Shown here one piece after another: positions 1 to 48,062 of a stretch of 64,000 nt of DNA (the first letter of the stretch is position 1; every line of letters begins with the position of its first letter). Origin of the DNA: Amorphochlora amoebiformis (Eukaryota; Cercozoa; Chlorarachniophyceae). The notes under the pieces are model-generated. The model saw only the letters and a list, made by a program, of their open reading frames with translations. It did no database searches and was not told where the DNA came from. The stretch spans positions 248,001-312,000 of the forward strand of contig BAAHQB010000092.1 in the NCBI GenBank assembly GCA_054601695.1, in the 5' to 3' direction. The position numbers and the translations under genes are program-made.

Positions 1-8
1 CATTGTAT

Positions 9-78
<70 letters not shown>

Positions 79-90
79 TAAACATTTATA

Positions 91-6589
<6,499 letters not shown>

Positions 6590-6598
6590 CTGTATATA

Positions 6599-6653
<55 letters not shown>

Positions 6654-6713
6654 TTATATATACATCAGTGGAAAAGAAGAGACAGAAAGATAAATTAGAA
6701 AAAGGCATAGGGG

Positions 6714-6957
6714 TCACGTGACTCGCTGTTTTCGAGGATCGACTGCTGCTGGCGACTTTCGGTCTTTGCGCGAAGCTTTTACAGTTAGGTTTAGATTCAG
6801 GTTGAGGTTGGGGTCGGAGTTTTTGGGGTTATAAGCCTGAATTCCCTCCCTTATTGTAGGGAAAGATGTGAACACATATATAGTGGCACAACATATATAT
6901 ATATATATATTGCATAATAGTAATACTAATATATATATATATATATGTATGTATGTA

Positions 6958-7002
<45 letters not shown>

Positions 7003-7215
7003 AAATATGTTCACCTGTTGTTCTTCTTCGACTTCAAGGCTCTTGTTTCGGGAGACAACCTATACAGGTAAATATACACGTATATTGATTCCTATATATT
7101 ATATATATATATTGTATATAAATATTTTATTTTATGTACATGTTTATTGTACAAATGAATACTACTGTTAGCCATATGCTTCCTATATTATAGCGGGCAT
7201 CTCCAAATATTGATA

Positions 7216-7246
<31 letters not shown>

Positions 7247-7267
7247 TATGGATATATATATTTATAT

Positions 7268-7333
<66 letters not shown>

Positions 7334-7342
7334 CATACATAC

Positions 7343-7390
<48 letters not shown>

Positions 7391-7475
7391 CATTATGTAA
7401 TATTCTAAAAATACCTTGCTATGTTTATAGCGGGCCTGCAGCTCAAGTCGAACATCGGCCTTGTACACACAACAT

Positions 7476-7534
<59 letters not shown>

Positions 7535-7723
7535 TATATATATTCGTACCTTTACATGACTACAACTATACCCTCACATACACTATGTACTATTTTCTAT
7601 GCTACACATACACCAACCCACACACACATATATATAAATATATATAGGTATATATATACATATATATGTATATATATATATATATATATATTACTAATAA
7701 AAAAATACGTCTATGTATATTAC

Positions 7724-7792
<69 letters not shown>

Positions 7793-7974
7793 TATTGAAT
7801 GCCTGTTTGTGAAGGAGCGAACTTCGTTCTTCCACCATATGTAATAGGCCAGTCTATATATATATATGTACATCATATCTAAATATTAGTATTTGTACGT
7901 ATACATATATTTACATACATTTCCATACACACACATAACATACACACTTCCCTAGAAACCCTATCCACTACGTT

Positions 7975-8010
<36 letters not shown>

Positions 8011-8025
8011 TACATATATATATAT

Positions 8026-8075
<50 letters not shown>

Positions 8076-8468
8076 ACGCACGCTACACGTACACATATAC
8101 TTACACACGCACACTACACATACACCCTCTCATAACCTGAGCCCGTCTAAATTTAGTCTTCGCAGTGTAACACATCCATAAGTAAAATATAAGTGCTTTC
8201 TTTGACAAATCCCTATCGCTCTTCCTGTCAGAATTAGGGCTAGGGTAAGGGTTAGGCTTTGGATTGGTTGGAATTCAGAATTGGTTAGGGTTGGATGTAG
8301 ATTAGGGCTAGGGATGGGGAGGGATAGGGTTATGTTAAGAGCTATAAGGTGGGCTTGACTAGGGGTTAGCTGTACAGTTAGGGACAGAGTTTATTAATAG
8401 GGTGGCGTCTGGGGGTTAAGGGCTTAGACTTGGAGTTTAGGCTTGAGGGGTATAGGGGAGAATATATA

Positions 8469-8519
<51 letters not shown>

Positions 8520-9206
8520 CTGTGTATATGTGTACAGACCCTGGGAAACTAGAATATAGAGAGAAAGTAAGATGAGAAGAGGGCGAGATCTAAGAGGGCG
8601 GGGAACTAGAATACAATCTTAGAGAAAGAGAGAGCGAGATGGTGAGAAGGAATGAAACTGAAAAAGAATGACGAATTGCTATAGAGAGCGAGGGCGGGAG
8701 AAAATTGGGAGATGTATACAGCAGGAGCGAGCGAGCGAGCGAGAGCGAGAGCGAGAGAGAGAGAGAGAGAGAGACGGAAGAGAACACGGCGAATGAAATA
8801 TTTGAATGGCGAGGGTTGACTTGAAAATTTTGAAATAAGAAGTGTTTTATGATCGATAAGAAATTGTTTTTTCCCCTCAGAGTGATGAAGACGAAGAGGA
8901 ACACAGAGAGAGATTGAGAGAAGAGCGTGAGCAAGGGAATGCGGATAAACACACACACACACACACAACACACACACATATATGTATATGTATATATATA
9001 TATATAATATTGTCAATATATGTATATGTACATATATATATATATATATATATTGTAAATAAACACATATATACATATTTCTATTTCTATTTACTTTTCG
9101 GCTACAAATCGTACAAACGCCTTTCGGCGCGAGATGTTGTGACGAACTGCAAGTACAATACAGACATACATATATATATATATATATATAATGCATATGC
9201 ATTTAA

Positions 9207-9245
<39 letters not shown>

Positions 9246-9372
9246 ATATACATGTGTACATGTATACATATACATACTATATAAAAATATATATATATAT
9301 ATATGTATGTATACATACATACATATTTAAATATAATATTTATATATATATATATATATTATATATATAAAT

Positions 9373-9470
<98 letters not shown>

Positions 9471-9577
9471 ATATATATATATATGTATATGCATGTATGT
9501 ATACATATGATATGCGTGTAGGATGTGTCAAGTACACTCACTATTTATGTTTGTATGCATATGTTTTATATGCATAG

Positions 9578-9613
<36 letters not shown>

Positions 9614-9772
9614 TATGTATATGACATGTATTATATATATTTATTTATGTACATATATATATATATATGTATTATATATATATATATACATATCTATATA
9701 TATATGTATATATATATGTATGTGTGTGTATAATATACATGTACATAAATAAACATATGCATTTTACATATT

Positions 9773-9810
<38 letters not shown>

Positions 9811-9957
9811 TCATATTTATATATAGGTACATCATAAGTATTAGAAAAAAAAATTTGGAAAGCGAATTTAGGCTTTCTTTTATTTCTTCGGCGGATAGCA
9901 GATTACTAACCTGTGTTGCGCCACCAGTGGAATAGGGTGAACTGAGGTAAATATATC

Positions 9958-9989
<32 letters not shown>

Positions 9990-10040
9990 GTATATATATG
10001 TATGTATGTATATGTACATATATAATACATATATACTTAA

Positions 10041-10086
<46 letters not shown>

Positions 10087-10193
10087 CGTGTGTACGTGTA
10101 AACGTTATGTATGCCATACCAATGTGCGTGTCTTCCATCGCTGCACAGCGTTGTGGATCACCTAGATATATGTATATTTATATACTAATAACA

Positions 10194-10224
<31 letters not shown>

Positions 10225-10301
10225 GTATGTATATAATGTACATAATGTGTATATATATATATATATATATATATGATATGTATACTATTTATATTTTTGG
10301 C

Positions 10302-10337
<36 letters not shown>

Positions 10338-10482
10338 ATATGTATACATATCATTTATATACCTACGATCAGACTTATTTTACATTTGAATGCATACCCG
10401 ATATAGAACTTTGGCAATAAATGTATTTTTTCTTGGTCTTAATCCAACTCATATAGATACATACAGATATAATAATATATAG

Positions 10483-10535
<53 letters not shown>

Positions 10536-10774
10536 AGACGCGTACATATATATTTAAATATTTACACACACACATATACATATATATATATACATACATA
10601 CATACATACATATATTTATATATATATACACATACATATAGATATACATATATATATATATATTATATATATATACACACATATATATATATATATATAT
10701 TTATACATATATATATATTTATATCTATATGCATATATATTGTATGTAGGGTATATACACATAAATACATATAT

Positions 10775-10810
<36 letters not shown>

Positions 10811-11096
10811 CATGCATATATATATACACACACATATATATATACATATATATATATATATGTATGTATGTATATATATATATATATATGATATACATAT
10901 TTATCCACCTACAATCCTACCCGGTATCGATGTTTGGCATGAATCGTATTTGTCTTAGTCTTAATCCAGCTCAACCTCTCCTTTAGTGCTCTTTGTGGTT
11001 AGGATGAGAATATCAAATTGATGAGGTTAAAAAAGTATGATTCAACTCGCGGTACAATATGTTTTCGTATATATACAAATATTTATTTATTTATTC

Positions 11097-11128
<32 letters not shown>

Positions 11129-12115
11129 TATGAGCGCTATTTTTTGCTGGTATGTTTTTAAATTTGTAAACGAAGCACAGTGCATGTGATTCAACTGTTT
11201 GTGAAAAAATTTTTCTGTTTTCCTGATCTGTTTTTCCTAATCTGTTTTTCCTAATATGTTTTTCGTCAGTTTTTAATTTAGATTATGAATTTTCCATATA
11301 CTCCTTTTCTAGGAGTATTCTGCGTATTTTCATTAATGAACTCAATTGGGACAGAATGTGTGGCTAAGGTGTAGCGAAGCGAGAGAAGCAGAGAGTGAGT
11401 GGGAAAGAGGAGAGGGAGTGAGGAGACGGGGATATAAGTTCCTACTTGATGTATGCCTTGAACTTAGTGGCGAGTAGAGCGAAAGGCTCCCTCGTAAGCT
11501 TCGTGTCCATGATTTCAGGCACATCCGAGATCTATGCATTAGAAAGAGACACACAAAGAGAGAGAAACAAACACCAAGAGAGTATATTACGGAAAAATAG
11601 GTGGAGAGAGAGCCAATGTACGCAGAGAGTACAACAGGGAGGGACAGAGAGAAAGTGAGGGAGAGAGATAGAGGGAGAGGAACGGAACATACAGACATAG
11701 AGAGAGGAGAGAGGCACGAAAGGGGAGACAGAGAGAAACAGAGCGAGGGGAGTTGTCTTGTCGATGATAAACTCTATATATATATATATATTATAATATT
11801 ATATACATATGCGTATACATATTTTATCGATTTTTAAATATACAATCAGATGCAACCGTGTTTCCTTCAAGAAGCTCTGCCTTTGAGGGTGCCCAACTAC
11901 GGTTAATGTTAGGGCAAGGGTTACATAGGGTTTGGGTGCCGTGATAGGATGTCGGGTTAGGGTTAGGATACTTTGTGACGAACTCTTTTCTGAGAGTTTC
12001 GAAACTTGCATGAGCCTGAGTATTTATATATATATATATATATGTATATGTAATATTTATATATATGTATGTGTATACATACTATATGTGTGTATATATA
12101 TATACATTGATATGT

Positions 12116-12155
<40 letters not shown>

Positions 12156-12265
12156 GTATGTATGTATGTATATATATATATAGATGTAGATATGTATATT
12201 AATTGTAATAGTATTAATACTACTACCTAATCGATATCGAGATTATGCACCTCACTAATAAACTA

Positions 12266-12319
<54 letters not shown>

Positions 12320-13035
12320 AATAATAACATTGATATTACTGGAATAATGCTACTAATAATAGTAAGACTATCAATAAAGCATAGTAATGAACAATAGCAA
12401 CAGTCATAACAACAACCCCAATATTAAATCCCATCCAGCTCCAATTGCCACCCCTAACCCTATCCTAACCCCCCGCCAACCTCTGGGGCCGGGTAGATAT
12501 ATTCAGTGATCGTTTTGAATATCTCCGTAGACTTTGGGCAGTCTTCGGCAAGCAAAGTTGTAAACCTTCGTTTAGAAATTGAGAAAAATCCAGATTCAAG
12601 AGATAGGGCGGATACTCGAGATAAGAGAATAGAGTGAACTATGAGAGAGGAAGGTGAGATAGTTGCAGAATGGACGGGGAGAGGAGAGGTTCGGAGGATG
12701 TGCTCTTTTAATGTGGAGAGAGAGAGAGAGAGAAAGGAAATAGAGGATGAGAAGAAAGGGCAGGCGGAGAAGAGATCGAGAGTTGGTACCGGTGTAACAG
12801 TTCGATGCATAATTGTACTTTTTTTGACAAGATTTGCTCTTTTGGGATATTTTTCATCTTTGTAGATGCGTTCTGTATGTGGAATAATATTTATTTATAT
12901 ATATGTATAAATATATCTGTACGTATTCACACATAATAGCAAGCTCGCCAATTTCCAGACAATAATCAATAATAACATGAGAAATGATAAGAATATTATT
13001 CAAGAATATTATTTTTGAAGATATACATATATATA

Positions 13036-13119
<84 letters not shown>

Positions 13120-13223
13120 GAACATACGTATGAATATATTATATAGTGTTTGTGTTTACAGAGGTATATTACATTATTATATACATACATACATTTTCAC
13201 ACACACCACACACACACGCGCGC

Positions 13224-13267
<44 letters not shown>

Positions 13268-13695
13268 AATGTATATTTATATTATATATATTATAATACA
13301 TGCACATACTTGAATTTCCTTCTTGCAAAACTCAGCCAACTGGATGGTCTTCAGCACGGTCTTTTCGTACGATTCACTTATACATATCACAAATTCGATA
13401 CGTTTGTGTCAATATAAGATACATATGAGTATTTGTGGACATTTAAAAATCAACATACTACAATTACACGCTAGATGTATATCAATATAAGACACACATG
13501 AGTATGCATGAACATTTAAGAATCAACATACTGCTATTACACGCTAGGCTTTGAGGTCGGTATGTTGACATCCGAAAACCCCTTTCCATGCTCCTGTCGT
13601 CTAAATCCAGGTTCCTGGATGCATGTATAAAAGTAATATGTACATATAATGTGTGTATTTTGTTTACTAATACATGTTTTATTATTATTATTATC

Positions 13696-13762
<67 letters not shown>

Positions 13763-13786
13763 ATTTATGTACATTCATTGCAATAT

Positions 13787-13848
<62 letters not shown>

Positions 13849-15238
13849 GTATATATATTTGTGTGTGTGCGTAATGTAATGAAATAACTTTACCGGATTC
13901 AAAGACGCATTTCTCTTCCTCCCCTGAAAGTTATCGTTATTAGTTACTAAACCAGTTCTAGATTTGGATTCAAAGATCAGCTGCGAATAAACAGTACCAT
14001 TGACTCTTCCCCACATTTGATCTCTTTTCGTGCAGCCTCCAGTACCTTTGGATTATTGTGTATCACTTGCAAGCATGTACATATATAGAAGAAAAAAGAC
14101 GCGGGTGCAAAATCAACAAATCTTTCTGATAACACGCACGTTCACTTAACCCCACCTCCTTTGGTCCGTCATACAGCTTTGCGGTACCCCCGGCCTCTTC
14201 CGGGGGTATTGAATCAAGAAATTTCCGAGAAATCTTTGGAAAGGGAGCTAAGAAGGCCGGAAAAGAGGTGTCGACGGGCCGGGGATTGGTTTTCCCCCCT
14301 CGTGCTACTGTTTCTGACGGCGCAAGGAGACGGTCTGAGTGTTAAGACCTTTTAGCACGGCCCTAGCTTTGACCCTTAATTCAAATTACAGTATCATTCG
14401 GACGTGCCAAGCTCGTCGACTGTGTAGTCGCAAGTTGTATCTTGGTCTGCTTAGCTCATTTTGAGAAGAAAATCGCTCGCCTGTGGGAATTTTCAGTTTG
14501 ACGGGAATAATTTGTTTGGATTTAGGAAGAGAACAGGGATTTCAGAAGGAGGAGGAAATATCAGACGAAAGAAAGGAATCAACCCTTGAAGACAAGACGC
14601 ACGGGCTCATCAAGAGATAAGATACACGGGCTCATCAACAAGATCTCCAACTAGCGCATTACCAGAAATCATCAATCTCGCTGATTCGGAGCTGACAATC
14701 CACTGTAGGCCTGCCCGGGGACTGTGAATTCGTTAAAACTGGACTCAAGAGACACTTTAATTAAACAAAAGCAGGCCACATAATATATGACATGGTAAAA
14801 AGTGATTGTTTATGGCGAAGCTGGCCCACCTTTCCGATCTCGTTGACGAGTGTGAGCGATATGTGACAAATCCCCCCGTCACGATATGTGGGAAGTGACA
14901 CGTGTCGCCTCTGGCAATTGGCATCGATCCATAGACCGTTGCGGTCATGCTTCGTTCAAGCAGCGCGGTCACGCTGGGGGAGTCGTCAAGATCGAGGGCA
15001 CGGAGCAAGAGCCGAACTGTGAGCATTCGAAAATAGTGATTAACATTCCGGGGAATTTCCGTCGATGTTCGGACGGATGGGAGGTTATGAAGCTGAGGGG
15101 ACAACTGTTCGTAGATGTAGGGAAGGGAGTGGAAAAAGAGGATAAATTTAAAAGGAGGAAAAGGAAGGGAGAGAGAGGAGAGAAAAAAGTCGAACAGAGC
15201 AAGAATCCCAAGTTTGAGCGTTCTTTAATATTTCGGAA
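6714..15238 (-). CDS. Gene B: large helical protein with Trp/Arg-rich (Sfi1/IQ-like) central region
   Basis: Minus-strand exons: 15238-15196, 15104-14830, 14721-14663, 14650-14628, 14446-14404, 14334-14156, 14045-13998, 13923-13894, 13614-13543, 13360-13310, 12872-12829, 12565-12481, 12015-11972, 11896-11857, 11531-11446, 10990-10921, 10161-10120, 9941-9911, 9146-9106, 8157-8137, 7853-7803, 7459-7415, 7059-7015, 6836-6714 (TGA). Phases agree throughout. The acceptor at 13360 and the donor at 12829 were chosen by phase and are the weakest sites. About 530 residues are visible; the start codon lies in or above 15239-15519 and is unresolved. A central run has repeated helices with spaced aromatics ([44 protein letters not shown]), resembling Sfi1/IQ centrin- or calmodulin-binding repeats. 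That is resemblance only. The C-terminus is coiled-coil-like ([21 protein letters not shown]) with a basic tail. The exon ending at 7803 uses a GC donor. Confidence 0.78.
8225..8455. repeat. Degenerate TTAGGG-like tract in a gene B intron
   Basis: Interspersed TTAGGG, TAGGGT and AGGGTT words with many substitutions, between gene B exons 9146-9106 and 8157-8137. On the gene's sense strand it reads CCCTAA. Interstitial, not a chromosome end. Confidence 0.85.
8560..8780. repeat. GA-rich tract in a gene B intron
   Basis: Imperfect GA repeat with a run of GAGC units near 8726-8750. A downstream plus-strand reading at 8879-8927 ([15 protein letters not shown], with good-looking splice sites) falls in the same intron on the opposite strand and was not taken as a gene. 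Confidence 0.85.
11345..11770. repeat. GA-rich sequence around a gene B exon
   Basis: Purine-rich on + on both sides of the gene B exon at 11531-11446, so on the sense strand both the acceptor and the donor side are CT-rich. No separate gene seen. Confidence 0.8.
12640..12800. repeat. GA-rich tract in a gene B intron
   Basis: Lies between exons 12872-12829 and 12565-12481 and reads CT on the gene's sense strand, directly upstream of the acceptor. Confidence 0.8.
13674..13725. repeat. (ATT)n trinucleotide repeat
   Basis: About 14 ATT units with one ATC interruption, in a gene B intron; the only clear trinucleotide tract in the window. Confidence 0.9.
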
Positions 15239-15360
15239 CTTCTATATTCTTGGCGGGGGGGGTTGTGGATGGAAGAATGTGTTGTGAAGATGAGGGGCCA
15301 CTTTTGGTTGAATAAAGTAGAGATACACCGGAGAGGGATAAGGATAGCAGAGGAGAGGAG

Positions 15361-20659
<5,299 letters not shown>

Positions 20660-20676
20660 GACTATTTGTATATATG

Positions 20677-20724
<48 letters not shown>

Positions 20725-20846
20725 TATATATATATATATATATATATATGTATAGTTCGACTTGTGAGAATATTTAACTTTTGACTGCGTATGTATGATT
20801 CAGCGTGTTTCGTGTGTATTGTATATGTGTATGTATGTATGTATGT

Positions 20847-20920
<74 letters not shown>

Positions 20921-20966
20921 ATGTAATATTTAAATGTTTGTACGTGTCACAACCTTTCTCTCTCTC

Positions 20967-21058
<92 letters not shown>

Positions 21059-21100
21059 AGATATATACGTATATATATATATATAAATATATATATATAC

Positions 21101-21143
<43 letters not shown>

Positions 21144-21234
21144 AAATTACCTATATATATATATATATATGTATGTATATACATAGATAAATAGATATGT
21201 ATGTGTTCAGCTCTCTTACTTTTCTCTTCTTTCC

Positions 21235-21286
<52 letters not shown>

Positions 21287-21289
21287 TAC

Positions 21290-21341
<52 letters not shown>

Positions 21342-21361
21342 GCATATACATTTATAGATAA

Positions 21362-21411
<50 letters not shown>

Positions 21412-21479
21412 GTGTGTAAATGATAGGTACGTATATATGTATATATATATATATATATAATATATATATATATATGAAG
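20660..21479. other. Gene C to gene D interval
   Basis: Mostly (AT)n. It contains a second copy of the gene C stop region (GTTCGACTTGTGAGA at 20755), a short ORF start at 20791 (MYDSACF) that may be a gene D first exon, and CT-rich bits at 20955 and 21210. No promoter recognised. Confidence 0.6.
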
Positions 21480-30091
<8,612 letters not shown>

Positions 30092-30168
30092 TAACGGGCT
30101 TGCGTGGTACCGTGATAAAGCGTGACGTCACGGCATATCGTGGTGACGTCACGGCAAGTCACGCCTAA
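30092..30168 (+). promoter_or_regulatory. Candidate gene E promoter with two TGACGTCA palindromes
   Basis: The 77 bp between the gene D stop and the gene E start contain TGACGTCACGGCA twice (TGACGTCA at 30123-30130 and 30144-30151), 21 bp apart, which is two helical turns. TGACGTCA is the classic CRE/ATF bZIP site. There is no TATA-like box outside it. Function is inferred. Confidence 0.6.
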
Positions 30169-43723
<13,555 letters not shown>

Positions 43724-44291
43724 TAAGCGCTCACAGCTGCTGTCTTGATGTTACAGTTAAATTTCTTAGTTGAAGCACCAGATTGGTATGCCAGTGAGAC
43801 CATTAATAGCCATTTAATTTATTGTTATATTATGATTGCGATGGACAGTTAACTGACTACATTGCGAATGTACGGACTAGGGCAGTCACTAGGCATACAA
43901 ATAACTTGACGGTGCGCATACGTACGTGTTACGCACATTTCCGTGTACAAATACCTAGAATACATACTACATGAATCGTGTGCGTAACGCGTACATCTAG
44001 ACATACGTATACGTACGTATATCCACATCAATATATAGCTAGCGTATACCTAGATACGTACGTACCATGACTCACAACCTATATATACGCAATATCTAGA
44101 TCTAGAATAGATGTCACGTACATACGCATGTGCTGAGGTTTGAGTACCTATATGTGCGTACGTATATGTGCTTGGTAAAGTGTAACACGTTGTAAAAGTA
44201 AATCCAAGTATGGTGAGCGCCGACATGAATGCATAAATAGTATATATGTAGATAGTGTATGCACATATGTATATATATGTGTATGCATAAT

Positions 44292-44336
<45 letters not shown>

Positions 44337-44661
44337 TACACTATCTACATACATATATACTATTTCTAGTATTTATGCATTCATCTCGGCGCTCACCATA
44401 CTTGGATTTACTTTTACAACGTAACAGTTGCCCAATTTAAGTCAGTAGTGACATTCAGTACAGCTAGTATCTAGAGTGTACGTACGTATTACTTGCATAG
44501 CTATCTACTAGGCAAAGGTCTTGAAGGTTATAGGCTCTACTATTATCTAGACTAGCAGCGAATTGAGTCAATTGAGTAGATATTGGATCAGACATTTCAA
44601 TCTTAATGATTGCCTCTGTGACAATAACGTAAAATACACATAGCGAGTGTATACATACTAA
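43724..44661. other. Convergent intergenic region between genes E and F
   Basis: Little microsatellite here. The sequence is rich in CTAG and TACGTA palindromes and contains the inverted repeat listed separately. No exon was supported on either strand. Probably both 3' UTRs and polyadenylation signals; none pinpointed. Confidence 0.6.
44181..44423. repeat. Inverted repeat, arms about 80-88 bp
   Basis: Left arm about 44181-44259 (TTGTAAAAGTAAATCCAAGT, then GGTGAGCGCCGACATGAATG) matches the reverse complement of about 44336-44423. Differences are a few substitutions and a roughly 10-base insertion (TTTCTAGTA) in the right arm. The loop of about 75 bp is AT/GT microsatellite. It could form a long hairpin or cruciform between two convergent genes. 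No terminal target-site duplication checked. Confidence 0.85.
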
Positions 44662-45666
44662 TTAAGTGACCGAAGGATCTGCGGAATTCCACAGTTTCGC
44701 GGCATCGCCATGAAGCCTGAGGAATTCTCCGTGCAGTTGATAAAGTCTCCTGCACTCGTTGTGCTCTGTGTATCCTGATTTAGTTTGACGCTCGAGATGA
44801 TTTTTCAACTCGGCGGCCTTCTCCTTCCACAGCGCTGCATCCTCTAGAGCCTTTTTCCGCTCAACCTCAGCTCTAAGGAAATATAATTGAGGACAGATAG
44901 AGAAAAATATTTAGCATAGCTTGCTAACCTCATAAAATCTTCTCTTGCTTTTTGCAGCTCCATTTTTAAGCTTTTCTGAGCTTCTGCGACAGCCTCTGGG
45001 ACATTTGGCATCCAAGAAAGCCTCTCTGGAAACTTCTGAATAATTCACCGAAATAAGATCGAAAAATATCCTCACTATACTGCAACCCTAACCATAACCA
45101 ATACTGATTCCGACTTTACCTAACCCCTACCCCAGCACATTTTGTGCTTGAGATTCCACGAGTTCCAGTTGTTGCTCAAGCGACTTAATTTCGTCTTTCA
45201 ACTTCTGATCCGTCGGGGATTCTTGACACGACTGATACCAAAGGATGAGTTTTAGGTCATTTAGAGAGAGGGAAACTTGTTTTTTTTAACCTTAAGATTG
45301 CGTACAAGCTCTACCCAGAGCTTATCGCGTATTTCGTACCTCTGTACGGATTTAACCAATTCCTACGAATAGCTTCATAAAAACACACCGAACTAGATGA
45401 AAATCATAAAGTGTGTTTTCACATACCTGCAGCTGGTTATGCATTGTGAAGAATCGCTTTTGGTCGCTTTCGGCCTGATGAAAACGATTTCGGAATAACA
45501 TCTTTCTAAATATTTGATTTCAATCAAAGAATATCTTTGTGGTATTACTTGAGCCTTTGCAACTTCTGCTAATTGCTGTCTTGTTCTCTCTGTCTCAGCT
45601 TCCGCGTGCTGTGCTCGCCTTTTGCAGAGCTCAACTTGGACGGACAAGCGTGAGTTTCGTTTCTGG

Positions 45667-45709
<43 letters not shown>

Positions 45710-45731
45710 ACATATATACATAATATATATA

Positions 45732-45763
<32 letters not shown>

Positions 45764-45943
45764 GTAGCGTTAGTGTTAGCGTTAGGGTTAGGGTTAGGGT
45801 TAGCGTTAGCGTTAGGATTAGGGTTAAGTAGGTTAAGGTTAGCGTTAGGGTTAGCGTTAGGATTAGCGCGTTAGCGTTAGGGTTAGCGTTAGGGTTAGGG
45901 TTAGGGCTCGGGTTAGGTTTAGCGTTAGAGTTAGCGTTAGGTG

Positions 45944-45992
<49 letters not shown>

Positions 45993-46120
45993 TATACATA
46001 TGTAATGGATATAGATGTATAAATATATACATATATATTTATATATATATAGGCATGTGTGTGTGCGTGTACGTGTACGTGTTTGTACGTATGTATATAC
46101 ACAAAGTATGTATTTAAAGA

Positions 46121-46169
<49 letters not shown>

Positions 46170-46222
46170 ATATGTCACATTGTATGCATCATATGCATAA
46201 ATATATATATATATATATATAC

Positions 46223-46273
<51 letters not shown>

Positions 46274-47050
46274 TATATATATACACACATACATATATAT
46301 ATATATATATAATATATAAATATGTATAGAACATAAACCAGAATGTCTATGGCTCGCAGAGTCATCGGAACATGTAAAATGAGCTTCTGGTGCAGAGCTG
46401 CCATTTCCCAGAGCAGTACACGCACTTTAAGTACACGACTCGTCATACTTTTCTCGCCGCCATGATTTCGATTCGAGTCTACCAACAACGTTGCCTGCAA
46501 GTGCGAAGAATTAAGAACACTCATAAGCTGGACAAGAGCTCTAAGCCTCACTTGTCGATTTAGAGCGCTGAGTTTTTCAAAGATCCTCTCGACCCCCTCC
46601 TCTTTATCAAGGCCTTTAGAATCAGCGATGGTATCGTCACCCGACTGCTTGGAGCCCTTCTCGGATGTCTTCTGGTCCGGCTGGAACGCTGCATACCACA
46701 AGTCCAACGCTCCTATGGCAGCAGAGTACTTTTGCATCGTAATCTTTAATCGCATGGCGAGCTTCGAGAGCTCCCTGCGAACTCTCAACTTTGAAACTTG
46801 ATTCTGAAAAAATAAACACAGTTTGCAAGGTAGTGCTGGAAGTGGGATATGGGTTTACTGGAGAGAAAGACTTTCCAGCCGACTTGTACGGTATTATCTG
46901 CCCAGAGATGTTCTCAGATGATAATTCGTCCATGCCTTCAATGCCGTATTCCTTGGACCAATCTGCTACCCAAGCTCCATAAGCCGTACGTAGCTCCTGG
47001 AAAACAAAGGCCAAGTAAGAGATGATGACTTTGGACGTGTAACATATATA

Positions 47051-47116
<66 letters not shown>

Positions 47117-47128
47117 AATATGTGTATG

Positions 47129-47168
<40 letters not shown>

Positions 47169-47290
47169 ATATATTTATATCTATATTTATATGTATATAT
47201 GTTTGTGTGTTTGTATAAAATGCAAAAATATAATACACCGCTACATGTATATTATACATATATATATAATATATACATATATATATATGT

Positions 47291-47370
<80 letters not shown>

Positions 47371-47381
47371 GTATGTATATT

Positions 47382-47422
<41 letters not shown>

Positions 47423-47640
47423 ATATATATATATATATATATATAATATATATATATATGTAAGTGAGTGTGTGTATTATATATGTAAAAATATATACAT
47501 GTAAATATATCACATATATATATATATATTATTGTAGGTGTTTATATATATATTTATATATGTATATATATATGTGTTTGTGTGTATGTGTGTATATTAC
47601 GTATGTGCGCACATATGCATATATTTGTACGTGCATATAG

Positions 47641-47681
<41 letters not shown>

Positions 47682-47915
47682 CACCCACACACACTCATGC
47701 ATATATATAAAAATAGAGTGTGTGTGTGTGTGTGTGTCTGTGTTGTACACATGTATATATATATATATAAATATATATATATATATCTAAATATATATAT
47801 ATACATATACGGAGTAATACATATACATATATGAAGTATATAAATGTATATACACATATATACACACATTTATATATATAATATAATATATATATATATA
47901 GATATACAATATTAC

Positions 47916-47991
<76 letters not shown>

Positions 47992-47992
47992 C

Positions 47993-48062
<70 letters not shown>

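Noticed and set aside
8879-8927. Plus-strand exon reading [15 protein letters not shown] with good splice sites
   Set aside because: Isolated, inside a gene B intron on the other strand, and made largely of GA repeat. It could be a nested gene but no partner exons were found.
14886-15287. 133 aa plus-strand ORF
   Set aside because: The minus strand has splice-bounded, phase-consistent gene B exons (15104-14830, 15238-15196) over the same bases.
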